Source of the DNA: JANYLB01 sp963837715
GTDB lineage: Bacteria > Actinomycetota > Acidimicrobiia > IMCC26256 > JANYLB01
Reading direction: 5' to 3'
DNA length: 64,000 bases
Assembly: GCA_963837715.1 (NCBI GenBank)
Contig: CAWIOF010000004.1
Location: 1,178,001-1,242,000, forward strand
The position numbers were made by a program, and so were the translations under genes. Every line of letters begins with the position of its first letter. The stretch's first letter is position 1. Positions 17,854 through 26,723 of the stretch are shown here, piece after piece. The notes below the pieces were generated by a model. It was given only the letters and a program-made list of their open reading frames with translations. It was not told the DNA's origin and did no database searches.

Positions 17854-19350
17854 ATGACCCCCTCGAACCAACGACCGCCCGAGCGTCCGGCGCCTGCTGC
17901 GGGCGACGTGTTCCCCGGTGAGGCGTTCGGGAGCGAAGAGGTACCGGTCGTCGCGTGGCCGTTGCTCTTCCGCAACCGCCTGCACCATCGACTGCGGAGC
18001 CGCGACCGCTACCCGTGGTGGGTGCTCGTCACGGTGCTCGCCGGGCTGTTCGCGACGGGCTTCACGATCACGATCGTCGCGGTCTCGCTCGGCGACATCG
18101 CAAAGGACCTCGACACGAGTCCGGAGGCGCTGACGTGGGCGGTCACCGGTCCGTGGCTCGTGCTCGCGCTCGCGATGCCGATCTTCGGCAAGCTCGGCGA
18201 CGTCCGCGGCCACCGCCGCATCTACCTGTGGGGGTTCGCAGGCTTCATTCTCGGTGCGGGACTCACCGCCCTCGCGTTCAGCGGCCCGTCGTTCATCGCG
18301 GCCCGCATCATCGGCGCGCTCCCCGGCGCCGCGATCGGCCCGACCTCGATGGCGCTCATCATGCGCGCCTTCCCCGAGGAGGACCGGGTCAAGGCGATGG
18401 GTTGGTGGGCGCTCGTGGGTGCCGGCGCGCCGGTGATCGGCCTCGTCGCGGGTGGGCCGCTGGTCGAGGCGTTCGGCTGGCGCTGGCTGTTCGTTGTGCA
18501 GATCCCGCTCTGCCTGGTCGCGCTGGTCGTTGCGGTGGTCGTGCTGCACGAGACACCCCGACGGGCGCGCGAAGCGATCGACTTCGCCGGGGCGTTCACC
18601 ATCGGGACCGCGACCGTGTCGGCCCTGCTCGGTCTCACGTTCGGGGCCACGCTCGGTTGGACGCATCCGGTGGTGCTCGCGCTGTTCGTGCTCGCGCCGG
18701 TGTCGTTCGGGGCCTTCGTGCGCTGCGAGCAGCGGGCCGCGCATCCACTGTTGCCGCTCGCGTTCTTCCGTCAACGCGACTTCACTGCGTCCCTCGTGGC
18801 GCAGTTCGGCTCCAACTTCGCGTACATGGGTGGTTTCATCATCACGCCCTTGCTGATGGACGCCCGGTTCGGCTTCACCGTCGCGGCGACGTCGCTCGCG
18901 ATGACCATCCGTCCGCTGAGCAACAGCATTGCGTCGCCGATCGGTGGGTACGTCGCGGCGCGGGTCGGGGAGCGACGCGCCGCGGTGTTCGGGACATCGC
19001 TCATCGCGGTCTCGATGCTCGCGTTCGCGCTCGGGTCGGCCTCCGGCGGCCTCGCGTTCGTGTTCGCCGCGCTGCTGCTCTCGGGCGTCGGGCTCGGAGG
19101 TGCGGCGCCGTCGCTGATCACCGTCGTGGCGAACACGGTCGGGTCCCAGGACCTCGGTGTGGCCAATGCTGCGCAGCAGATGGTCGCCCAGATCGGAGTG
19201 GTGGCGGGGATCCAGGTGCTCTCGACGATCCAGGGCGGCTCCGACGCGTCGGGACCGTTCGTGGCCGCGTATCTCGTCGGCGCGGCGATGGCAGTCGTCG
19301 GCCTCTTGGGCGCGGCGTCAGTCGGAGGTCGTCGTTCCGCTGACCAGTAG
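17854..19350 (+). CDS. DHA2-family (EmrB/QacA-like) MFS exporter
   Basis: 498 residues from ATG 17854 with about 14 hydrophobic segments. The first follows a cytoplasmic tail of about 50 residues. The MFS loop 2-3 motif is present as GKLGDVRGHRRIYLWG. The sequence GAAPSLITVVANTVGSQDLGV and the 14-helix layout fit drug:H+ antiporters of the DHA2 group. A TAGCAT box lies 11 bases before the start. Its last 33 bases overlap the end of the convergent exporter gene on the other strand. The substrate is unknown. Confidence 0.85.
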   Translation: MTPSNQRPPERPAPAAGDVFPGEAFGSEEVPVVAWPLLFRNRLHHRLRSRDRYPWWVLVTVLAGLFATGFTITIVAVSLGDIAKDLDTSPEALTWAVTGPWLVLALAMPIFGKLGDVRGHRRIYLWGFAGFILGAGLTALAFSGPSFIAARIIGALPGAAIGPTSMALIMRAFPEEDRVKAMGWWALVGAGAPVIGLVAGGPLVEAFGWRWLFVVQIPLCLVALVVAVVVLHETPRRAREAIDFAGAFTIGTATVSALLGLTFGATLGWTHPVVLALFVLAPVSFGAFVRCEQRAAHPLLPLAFFRQRDFTASLVAQFGSNFAYMGGFIITPLLMDARFGFTVAATSLAMTIRPLSNSIASPIGGYVAARVGERRAAVFGTSLIAVSMLAFALGSASGGLAFVFAALLLSGVGLGGAAPSLITVVANTVGSQDLGVANAAQQMVAQIGVVAGIQVLSTIQGGSDASGPFVAAYLVGAAMAVVGLLGAASVGGRRSADQ

Positions 19351-20643
19351 CGGCTCGAGGTTCGCGTAGGCGGCGAGGGCGAGGGCGACTCCGGCGCCGA
19401 CGAGGAGCACGGTGGTGATCCCGATCGGGTCGACGACGAAGCCCGCGAGGACCACCCCGATCGGGACGGTGCCACCGAAGGCCATGATCCACAGGGCCAT
19501 GATCCGACCGCGTACCGCGTCGTCGAGGTGCTGTTGGAGCACGGTCGACAACGACGTGATCACGACGAAGTACGCGAACCCGAGCACGATCACCGTCGGG
19601 TACGCGGCCGCGGCGTGCCGTTCGAGCGCGAAGAGCGCGAGCAACCCTGCGAACGCCACGAGGGCGATCCGCACGAGCATCGGCTTCGAGCGTGAGGCGA
19701 ACAGCGTCCCCACGCTCACCGCGCCGAGCGCGGCTCCGAGGCCGAACGCGGCGTAGAGGAGGCCGTACTCGGTGCTCTTCGGGTCGATCCCCAGGCTGTG
19801 ATCGGCGACGACCGGCATCAGTCCCACGAACACGAGTGAGAAGAACGAGAACGTCGTCAGGATGATGAGCACCCGACGGATGAGCGGGTCGGCCGCCGCG
19901 ACGCGGAAGCCCGACAGGAGCCGGGCCAGGCCGCGCTCCTGCATCGGCTGCGCGTTGCGGGCCGAGTATCGGGCCACGACGACGGCGAGCACCGCGAACA
20001 GGTACGTCAGCGAGTTCAGGCCGAACACGACCGCGGCGCCGAACGCCGCGTAGAGCGGAGCGCCGATCATCGGACCGATCACGCGCGAGAGGTTCATCTG
20101 GGCCGACTGGAGGGACACCGCACCCGGAAGGTCTTCCCTCGGGACGAGCGTCGGGAGGATCGCGCCGAGGGCGGGTGCGCTGAACGCGTTGCCGACGCCG
20201 ATCGCGAGGACACAGAAGAAGATCAGGACCTCCGACGGATGGCCGGAGATCGCGAGCACCGCGAGCACGATCGAGAACACGAGTTGTTCGAGCTGCATCC
20301 AGATGAGGAGCCGCCGACGGTCGACGATGTCGGCGAGCACGCCGCCGAGGGTGCCGAGGAAGAGGAGCGGCCCGAGCTGGGCGAACACGAGGAGGCCGAC
20401 GTAGCCGGGATTGCCCGTGAGCTTCAGTGCGTAGGCGCCGAGCAGCACGTTCTGCATCCAGGTGCCGATGTTCGACGCGAACGTCCCGCTCCAGACGATG
20501 CGGAAGTCGCGGTGGCGCAGTGCTGCCTGCGCGGTACCCGGGGTGAACGACCGGTCGCCGTCGACGAGAGCGTCGGTGGTCTCCTCGACGACCTCTTCGT
20601 CGCTCCAGCGCTGGGGGCCGGACCCCTGGGCCTCCGTCGTCAT
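19318..20643 (-). CDS. EntS-like (MFS_3) transporter
   Basis: 441 residues, ATG 20643. Twelve predicted membrane segments begin with the MFS_3 opening ALRHRDFRIVWSGTFASNIG. The loop GGVLADIVDRRRLLI is the MFS motif, and HLDDAVRGRIMALW is the family's central-loop sequence. Enterobactin exporter EntS is the named relative, but the substrate here is open. A paralog with the same opening lies at 59514-60786. The 3' end overlaps the DHA2 gene by 33 bases in tail-to-tail arrangement. Confidence 0.85.
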   Translation of the reverse strand: MTTEAQGSGPQRWSDEEVVEETTDALVDGDRSFTPGTAQAALRHRDFRIVWSGTFASNIGTWMQNVLLGAYALKLTGNPGYVGLLVFAQLGPLLFLGTLGGVLADIVDRRRLLIWMQLEQLVFSIVLAVLAISGHPSEVLIFFCVLAIGVGNAFSAPALGAILPTLVPREDLPGAVSLQSAQMNLSRVIGPMIGAPLYAAFGAAVVFGLNSLTYLFAVLAVVVARYSARNAQPMQERGLARLLSGFRVAAADPLIRRVLIILTTFSFFSLVFVGLMPVVADHSLGIDPKSTEYGLLYAAFGLGAALGAVSVGTLFASRSKPMLVRIALVAFAGLLALFALERHAAAAYPTVIVLGFAYFVVITSLSTVLQQHLDDAVRGRIMALWIMAFGGTVPIGVVLAGFVVDPIGITTVLLVGAGVALALAAYANLEPLLVSGTTTSD

Positions 20644-20703
20644 ACCGGAGCCAGGGTACGGGAGCCGTCGATGGAGCTTCGGATGGTTCCACCGAGGTGG
20701 TGA

Positions 20704-20732
20704 GTCATCCCGCTCACGCCGAGCGGGATGAC
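20704..20732 (-). terminator. Perfect 12 bp hairpin after the SCP2 gene
   Basis: GTCATCCCGCTC at 20704-20715 pairs fully with GAGCGGGATGAC at 20721-20732 around a five-base loop. It lies seven bases past the SCP2 stop codon on the minus strand and before the downstream transporter gene. There is no U-run, so it is an actinobacterial-style terminator or an RNA-stabilising stem. Confidence 0.75.
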
Positions 20733-20738
20733 CGAGGA

Positions 20739-21140
20739 TCAGGCGGTCATGTCCTTGATCGCGGTCTGCAGGGCCTCGTTGCCACCGGGGCCTCCGCCGC
20801 CCTGCGCGGCCATGAGCTTGGTCATGTCGCCCTGGACCTTCACCTTGCCGGCCATGAAGGCCTGCATCCCGGCCTGCGGGTTGCCGGCAACGAACACCTC
20901 TTTGGCCGTCGCGTAGTCGGTGGTCATGGTGAGATCGGCCGGGTCGAGGTGGCCCTTGCCCATGAGCGGCTTGCCGTCTTCGGTGCCCATGTGGAACTCG
21001 ACGTCGTTCTCGAACGGAGTCTCGATCACGACGAGGTTCATCTTCAGCTGCGCGTGGGCCGGCGCGTCGGCACCGTGCTCTGCCACCAGCCGCTGCAGCT
21101 CGTCGAACCAATCGTCGGAGAGGAACTCGTACTTCGCCAC
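20739..21140 (-). CDS. SCP2 sterol-carrier-domain protein
   Basis: 133 residues, close to a single SCP2 domain. Strands such as VEFHMGTEDGKPLMGKGH and LTMTTDYATAKEVFVAGNPQ, then a helix QAGMQAFMAGKVKVQGDM, are the standard SCP2 core. It binds hydrophobic ligands, probably acyl-CoA or lipids. The C-terminus has a short Gly run. It is transcribed alone, with a hairpin on its 3' side. The start ATG at 21140 is preceded by GGAGG-like sequence. Confidence 0.85.
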   Translation of the reverse strand: MAKYEFLSDDWFDELQRLVAEHGADAPAHAQLKMNLVVIETPFENDVEFHMGTEDGKPLMGKGHLDPADLTMTTDYATAKEVFVAGNPQAGMQAFMAGKVKVQGDMTKLMAAQGGGGPGGNEALQTAIKDMTA

Positions 21141-21265
21141 TCGGGCCTCCTGGGTGACGCGCCCCTGACGTGGCGCTGACCGGTCGGGCGCTGACCCTAT
21201 CCGTAGCCTCAGGGGGCGTCGAGCCCGTGGAACCGACCACCGTCGACTCGGTCTAACGTCGAGCC

Positions 21266-21577
21266 GTGGGGACCTTCACGCGGCCGGAGCGGATCGAGTC
21301 GCACGAGCGCAACGAGAAGTGGCAGAACCCCCCGTTGCGCATCGAGATGTCGGAGTGCATCAACTGCGACACGTGCATCCGGCACTGCCCCGAGCAGTTC
21401 GGCGCCATCTTCAACCACGGGATCGACGTGATCATCGTCCCGGAGTTGTGCAGCGGGTGCGGCAAGTGCCTCCCGCCGGTCTGTCCGGTGAACTGCATCT
21501 ACCCCGATCCCGACTGGAAGCCCGCACCCGGCGACTGGTGGCAGTACCCAGAGGGTCCCCTCGATCCCTACCGGTAG
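21266..21577 (+). CDS. Dicluster (2[4Fe-4S]-type) ferredoxin
   Basis: 103 residues. Eight cysteines lie in two clusters, CINCDTCIRHCP and CSGCGKCLPPVCPVNC, binding one cluster each. The second motif has two extra residues before its last CP, which may change the potential. The long N-terminal and C-terminal extensions (ending WWQYPEGPLDPYR) set it apart from short bacterial ferredoxins. GTG 21266 lies six bases after TAACGT, so it is probably leaderless. Electron partners are not encoded next door. Confidence 0.85.
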   Translation: MGTFTRPERIESHERNEKWQNPPLRIEMSECINCDTCIRHCPEQFGAIFNHGIDVIIVPELCSGCGKCLPPVCPVNCIYPDPDWKPAPGDWWQYPEGPLDPYR

Positions 21578-21635
21578 CGGGCTCTGGCGTCGAGGGCGGT
21601 CTCCGAACCCGAGTTCTGGTTCCCACCCGGCTCCC

Positions 21636-21641
21636 TAGACT
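21636..21641 (+). promoter_or_regulatory. -10 box of the gatC-gatA transcript
   Basis: TAGACT ends seven bases before the gatC ATG at 21649. TTCTGG at 21614-21619 is a possible weak -35 at 16 bases. A leaderless message is predicted. Confidence 0.5.
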
Positions 21642-21648
21642 CGGCCGG

Positions 21649-21954
21649 ATGTCGACTGAACGCATCTCCCGGGCCGACGTCGAGCACGTCGCCCACCTCG
21701 CGCGCCTCGCGCTCACCGAGCCCGAGATCGAGGAGCTCACCGGCCAGCTCGGTGGCATCCTCGAGTACGCCGCGCAGCTCTCGGCACTGGATCTCGGCGA
21801 CGTCCCGCCGACTGCCCACCCGTTTCCCCTGGTGAACGTGTTCCGGCCCGACGTCCCGCGTCCGGGGGTCGACCGCGACGAAGTGCTCGGGCAGGCACCG
21901 GCATCGGAGAACGGTCGGTTCCGCGTTCCCCGCATCCTCGGCGAGGCCCCCTGA
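21649..21954 (+). CDS. gatC: Asp/Glu-tRNA amidotransferase subunit C
   Basis: 101 residues, the normal GatC length. The opening ISRADVEHVAHLARLALTEPE and the later LGGILEYAAQLSALDL are standard. It bridges GatA and GatB in the complex that converts Glu-tRNA(Gln), and where needed Asp-tRNA(Asn), to the amidated form. The stop overlaps the gatA start (TGATG). The start is ATG 21649. Confidence 0.92.
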   Translation: MSTERISRADVEHVAHLARLALTEPEIEELTGQLGGILEYAAQLSALDLGDVPPTAHPFPLVNVFRPDVPRPGVDRDEVLGQAPASENGRFRVPRILGEAP

Positions 21955-23372
21955 TGCCGAGCGCCATCGAGATCGCCGCCGCGGTCCGGGCGGGAACGCG
22001 GACCGCGCGCTCGGTGACCGACGAGTATCTCGCCACGATCGCGGCAGGCGAGGAGCAGATCCACGCGTTCAACCTCGTCACGGCCGAGGCCGCGCGGAGC
22101 CGGGCCGACGATGTCGACGCAATGGTCGCCGCGGGTCGCGACCCGGGGCCGCTCGCGGGCGTACCCGTCGCACTGAAGGACAACCTCTGCACCCGTGGAG
22201 TCGCCACGACCTGTTCGTCGCGGATCCTCGACGGCTGGGAACCCCCGTACACCGCGACGGTCGTCGACCGCGTGCTCGCGGCGGGCGCGGTGCCGGTCGG
22301 CAAGACCAACCTCGACGAGTTCGCGATGGGATCGTCGACCGAGAACTCTGCGTTCGGACCGACCCGCAACCCGCGTGATCCGAGCAAGGTCCCCGGTGGA
22401 TCGAGCGGCGGATCGGCGGCGGCGGTGGCGGCGTCGTTCGCGCCGTTGGCTCTCGGGTCCGACACCGGCGGATCGATCCGCCAGCCTGCCGCGTTCTGCG
22501 GCGTGGTCGGGGTGAAACCCACCTACGGCGCGGTGTCGCGGTACGGCCTGATCGCCTTCGCGAGCTCCCTCGACCAGATCGGCCCGTTCGCGGCGAGCGT
22601 GGGCGACGCCGCCGCGCTCCTCGACGCGATCGCCGGCCCCGACCCGCTCGACTCCACGTCGATCCGCGATCCCTGGAGCCCGGTGGTTCCGATCGTCGAG
22701 GGAGGTGTCGAAGGACTCCGCGTCGGTGTGGTCACCGAGATGCTCGAGGGCATCGACGACGACGTCGCCGCGCGCCTGCACGAAGCCGCCGAGGTGCTGC
22801 GGTCCAGCGGTGCGAAGGTCGGCGACGCGTCGGTTCCGGCCGCGAAGCACGGCCTGGCTGCGTACTACCTGATCGCGCCCGCCGAGGCGTCGAGCAACCT
22901 CGCCCGCTACGACGGCGTCCGCTACGGGCTCCGGGTCGAGGGCGTCGACGTCGCCGACATGAACGCCAGGACACGTGATGCCGGCTTCGGGGCAGAGGTG
23001 AAGCGACGGATCATGCTCGGCACGTACGCGCTGTCGGCGGGCTACTACGACGCCTACTACGGCCAGGCGCAACGGGTCCGGACGTTGGTGATCCGCGACT
23101 TCGAAGCCGCGTACCGCGACTTCGACGTGCTGCTCACGCCGACCACGCCGACCACCGCGTTCGCGTTCGGCGACAAGACCGCCGACCCGCTGTCGATGTA
23201 CCTCAGCGACGTCTGCACGATCCCGACGAACCTCGCCGGCCACCCGGCGATGAGCGTGCCCTTCGGTACCGGCGTCGACGGCATGCCCGTCGGCGTGCAG
23301 GTGCTCGCCCCCGCCCTCGGCGAACCGACGATGTTCCGCACCGCCCGCGCCCTCGAGCTCGGTGCCCCGTGA
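21954..23372 (+). CDS. gatA: Asp/Glu-tRNA amidotransferase subunit A
   Basis: 472 residues and uninterrupted. This amidase-signature enzyme supplies ammonia from glutamine. The catalytic lysine is in PVALKDNLCTRG, the cis-serine and nucleophile in PGGSSGGSAAAVA and SDTGGSIRQPAAFCG. PTYGAVSRYGLIAFASSLDQ is typical of GatA. It is separated from gatB by an alpha/beta hydrolase gene and a tandem repeat, a small departure from a compact gatCAB operon. Confidence 0.95.
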   Translation: MPSAIEIAAAVRAGTRTARSVTDEYLATIAAGEEQIHAFNLVTAEAARSRADDVDAMVAAGRDPGPLAGVPVALKDNLCTRGVATTCSSRILDGWEPPYTATVVDRVLAAGAVPVGKTNLDEFAMGSSTENSAFGPTRNPRDPSKVPGGSSGGSAAAVAASFAPLALGSDTGGSIRQPAAFCGVVGVKPTYGAVSRYGLIAFASSLDQIGPFAASVGDAAALLDAIAGPDPLDSTSIRDPWSPVVPIVEGGVEGLRVGVVTEMLEGIDDDVAARLHEAAEVLRSSGAKVGDASVPAAKHGLAAYYLIAPAEASSNLARYDGVRYGLRVEGVDVADMNARTRDAGFGAEVKRRIMLGTYALSAGYYDAYYGQAQRVRTLVIRDFEAAYRDFDVLLTPTTPTTAFAFGDKTADPLSMYLSDVCTIPTNLAGHPAMSVPFGTGVDGMPVGVQVLAPALGEPTMFRTARALELGAP

Positions 23373-23542
23373 GCGCAGCCGGAGCGCCGGAGGTGCTCAC
23401 CGCGGCCCGGCGGGTGAGCAAGAGAGGCCCGCAGGCGGAGCGAGCCGTCAAGTCCGTGAGCGCAGCCGGAGCGTCGGAGGTGTTCACAGCGGCCGGGTGG
23501 GTGAGCGATCGAGGCGCGCAGGCGGAGCGAACCATCAAGGCG
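23369..23542. repeat. Dispersed intergenic repeat, copy 6, as a tandem pair
   Basis: Two 87-base direct repeats, 23369-23455 and 23456-23542. Each opens with GTGAGCGCAGCCGGAGCG and carries the family word GGTGAGC in its middle; the second has the full GTGAGCGATCGAGG. They fill the gap between the convergent gatA and hydrolase genes. The first unit begins within the gatA stop codon. Confidence 0.75.
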
Positions 23543-24473
23543 TCAGGGCAGGAAGAAGTGGGCCAGCGCTCGGTTGAGGAGGTCGGCGGCTTCCCACTGG
23601 AGGAAGTGGCCGGCGCCGGGTACGACGAACGGGCCGATGCACTCGGTGAAGGCGACCGCGCACTGGTCGGGAAAGGTCGTCGGGACGACGTGGTCCTCCG
23701 GTCCGTAGAACACGAGGGCCGGGATCGGATTGGTCTCGAGGTAGCGGGGGAGATCGCTCATCGGCCGGTTGCCGGTCGAGCTCTCGTACACACCCCAGCT
23801 CGCCGCGCAGCTTGTCGGCGTCGCCGTACGGCTCGGTCATGAACGAGATCTGGTCTGCGGTGAACGCGGTGCGACCCGCCCACAGCCGGTGGCCGTACAT
23901 TGCGGCCACGTAGGCCCGGCGCCGCTGCGGGGTGTCGAGCTCCGCGAGCAGGCCGGCCGGATCGGTGGCCTGGCGCACGAAGTAGTCGGCCGTCGCCCGC
24001 AACTGTTGCGGATCGTCGGGCGGAATCCCCGCCGCGTCGTACTCGGCCGGGAGCACGGGCGTCACCGTGTTGAAGAAGCACAGCTTCGGCACGAACCCGG
24101 GGTAGCGGAGGCTCAGGTCGTAGACGACCGGCCCGCCGACGTCGCCACCCACGACGAAGCAGGTCTCGTGCCCGAGCACGTCGTGCACGAGCGCGTGCAA
24201 GTCGACGGAGAACGCGGCGATGTCGTAGTGGCCGTCGGCGGCGAGGTCGGAATCGCCGTGGCCGCGCAGGTCGGGTGCGATCACCTCGAACCCCGCCGCC
24301 GCGAGCGGCGCGATGTTGCGCCACCAGATGCGCTTGGTCTCGGGGTAGCCGTGCACCAGCAGCAGGGGGGTCCCGCCGATCCCCTCCCGCACGTACGCCA
24401 AGGTCACGCCGTCGCGCACTTCGGCCTGTTCGACGGGGAAGCGGTTCGGATCGAGCTCGTCGACGTTCATCAT
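23543..24473 (-). CDS. Alpha/beta hydrolase, epoxide hydrolase-like (one frameshift)
   Basis: About 309 residues when corrected. LLLVHGYPETKRIWWRNIAP carries the HGxP oxyanion motif of epoxide hydrolases and haloacetate dehalogenases. GGDVGGPVVYDL holds the nucleophile Asp in place of serine. The later ALVFYGPEDHVVP and the histidine in GAGHFLQWE complete the triad. The break is near 23795, net +1, joining DKLRGELG to VYESSTGNRPMSDL. ATG 24473 is only 17 bases from the divergent gatB start. The substrate is unknown. Confidence 0.85.
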
Positions 24474-24490
24474 GATCAGGAGTCTTGCGG

Positions 24491-25970
24491 ATGAGCACCA
24501 CGGAAGTCTCGGAAGCCGCGGAGACCTGGGAGGCAGTCATCGGCCTCGAGGTGCACGTGGAGCTGGCGACCGCCACCAAGCTGTTCTGTTCGTGCGCCAA
24601 CGAGTTCGGGGCCGAGCCGAACACGAACGTGTGCCCGGTGTGCCTCGGCCTCCCCGGGTCGCTTCCCGTGCTGAACGAGCGGGTCGTGGAGTTCGCGCTC
24701 CGGCTCGGTGAGGCGTTCGAGTTCTCGGTGCCGCCGACGTCGATCTTCCACCGGAAGAACTACTTCTATCCCGACATGCCGAAGGACTACCAGGTCAGTC
24801 AGTACGACGCTCCGATCTGCATCGACGGCACCCTCGTGGTCGACGGCACCGCGATCGGCATCGAACGCGCGCACATGGAGGAGGACACCGGCAAGTCGTT
24901 GCACGTCGGTGGGAGCGGACGCATCGCGGATGCCGACCACTCGCTCGTCGACTACAACCGCGCCGGTGTCCCCCTGATGGAGATCGTGAGCCGACCCGAG
25001 ATCCATTCCGCCGAACAGGCGCGCGGCTACGTGTCGGAGCTGCGCGGCGTGCTCGGCACGATCGGCGTGTCCGACGTGAAGATGGAAGAGGGCTCGATGC
25101 GGGTCGACGCCAACGTGTCGATCCGCCCGGTCGGTTCCGACGAGCTCCGCACCAGGGTCGAGATCAAGAACATGAACTCGTTGCGTTCGCTCGGTCGAGC
25201 GATCGACTACGAGATCGCTCGGCAGATCGAGACCTACGAGACCGGTGAGCGCATCGTGCAGGAGACGCGCCACTGGGACGAAGACGCAGGTGTGACCCAC
25301 GGGATGCGCACGAAGGAGGGATCGGAGGACTACCGCTACTTCCCCGAACCCGATCTCGTCCCGGTCGCTCCCGACGACGCGATGCGCGCCGCCGCTCGGG
25401 CGTCGATCCCGGAGCTGCCGGCTGCGCGACGCGCGCGCCTCGTCGGCGAGTGGGGCATCGCCGACCACGAAGCGGAGGTGCTGCTCGGCGAGCCCGGCCT
25501 GGCCGACTACGCCGAGGCCGCGGTGGCGGCGGGCGCCGCGGGCAAGGACGCGACGAACTGGACCGTCGGCGCGATCCTCGGGTTCATGAACGAGAGCGGG
25601 CTCACCCCGGCTGCGTTGCCGCTCCCGCCCGACGGGCTCGCCGAGCTCGTCGGACTCGTTGCCGACGGGACGCTGAACCGGAAGCTCGCGACCGAGGTGC
25701 TCGAGGTGGCGCTGGCAGAATCGAAGCGACCACAGGCCATCGTCGACGAACGTGGGCTGGCGCAGGTGAGCGACGCCGGCGCGCTCGGGCGCGTTGGTCG
25801 ACGACGTGTTCGCCGCCAACGCCGACGCGGTGGAGGAGTATCGGGCGGGAGACGACAAGGTGAAGAAGAAGAAGCGCGGCTTCCTGATGGGTGAGGCGAT
25901 GAAGGCGAGCAAGGGTTCGGGCGACCCGAAGGTCCTGAACCAGCTCATCGACGAGAGGTTGCAGGGCTGA
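24491..25970 (+). CDS. gatB: Asp/Glu-tRNA amidotransferase subunit B (one frameshift)
   Basis: About 492 residues when corrected. The kinase/tRNA-binding subunit activates the misacylated tRNA with ATP. WEAVIGLEVHVELATATKLF, CPVCLGLPG, FYPDMPKDYQVSQY and the GatB signature PLMEIVSRPEI are all present. The C-terminal helical GatB/Yqey domain ends FLMGEAMKASKGSGDPKVL. One net +1 break near 25790 lies in that domain. The start ATG 24491 has AGGAG at eight bases. It is translationally coupled (TGATG) to the PIG-L gene. Confidence 0.93.
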
Positions 25971-26723
25971 TGAGCGACGCCGGCATTCCGGTCCGACCCG
26001 AGTTCGCGAGCGACGAGGGCGTCGAACGCATCCTCGTGGTGACCGCGCATCCCGACGACGTCGACTTCGGCACAGCCGGTTCGGTCGCGACCTGGGTCGT
26101 CGGCGGGGATCGACGTCACCTATTGCATCGTCACCGATGGCGATGCCGGTGGCGACGACCGCTCGATGCCCCGCAAGGAGATGGCCCGCATCCGCCGGGA
26201 GGAGCAGACCGCCGCCGCGCTCGTCGTGGGCGTGACCGACATCCGGTTGCTCGGGTATCCCGACGGACGGGTCGTCGCCGACCTCGGGCTGCGCAAGGAC
26301 ATCTCCCGGGTGATCCGCCAGGTCCGGCCCCAGCGCGTGATGGCCCAGTCGCCCGACCGTCTGTGGAGTCGCATCTACGCGAGCCATCCCGACCATCTCG
26401 CCGCGGGCGAGGCGACGGTCAGCGCGGTCTATCCCGACGCCCGCAACCCGTTCGCGCACCGGGAGCTGCTCGACGCGGAGGACCTCGAACCGTGGTCCGT
26501 GCCGCAACTCTGGCTCATGAGCCGCGACGACGCCGACGTGTACATCGACACGACCGACTCCATCGACAAGAAGGTCGCCGCACTGCTGTCGCACGTCAGC
26601 CAGATGAAGGACCCGGATGGCGTCGACGCGATGATGCGCGGCTGGGGAGCGATGATCGCCCAGCAGGGCGGCCTCGCCGAGGGTCGACTCGCCGAGGCGT
26701 TCCGCGCTATCGATACTCGCTGA
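25970..26723 (+). CDS. PIG-L/LmbE-family zinc deacetylase (one frameshift)
   Basis: About 250 residues when corrected. The metal-binding AHPDDVDF lies near the N-terminus and the second histidine pair in SHPDHLAAG. These enzymes remove acetyl groups from amino sugars; MshB and Mca of the mycothiol pathway are actinobacterial members, and either kind of substrate is possible. The break is near 26105, net +1, before GIDVTYCIVTDGDAGG. It overlaps gatB by one base at its start and the LLM oxidoreductase gene by 17 bases at its end, in convergent orientation. Confidence 0.85.

Noticed and set aside
23369..23542. Possible CRISPR array
   Set aside because: Only two units of 87 bases with no spacer structure; the sequence belongs to the dispersed repeat family. 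No cas gene in the window.
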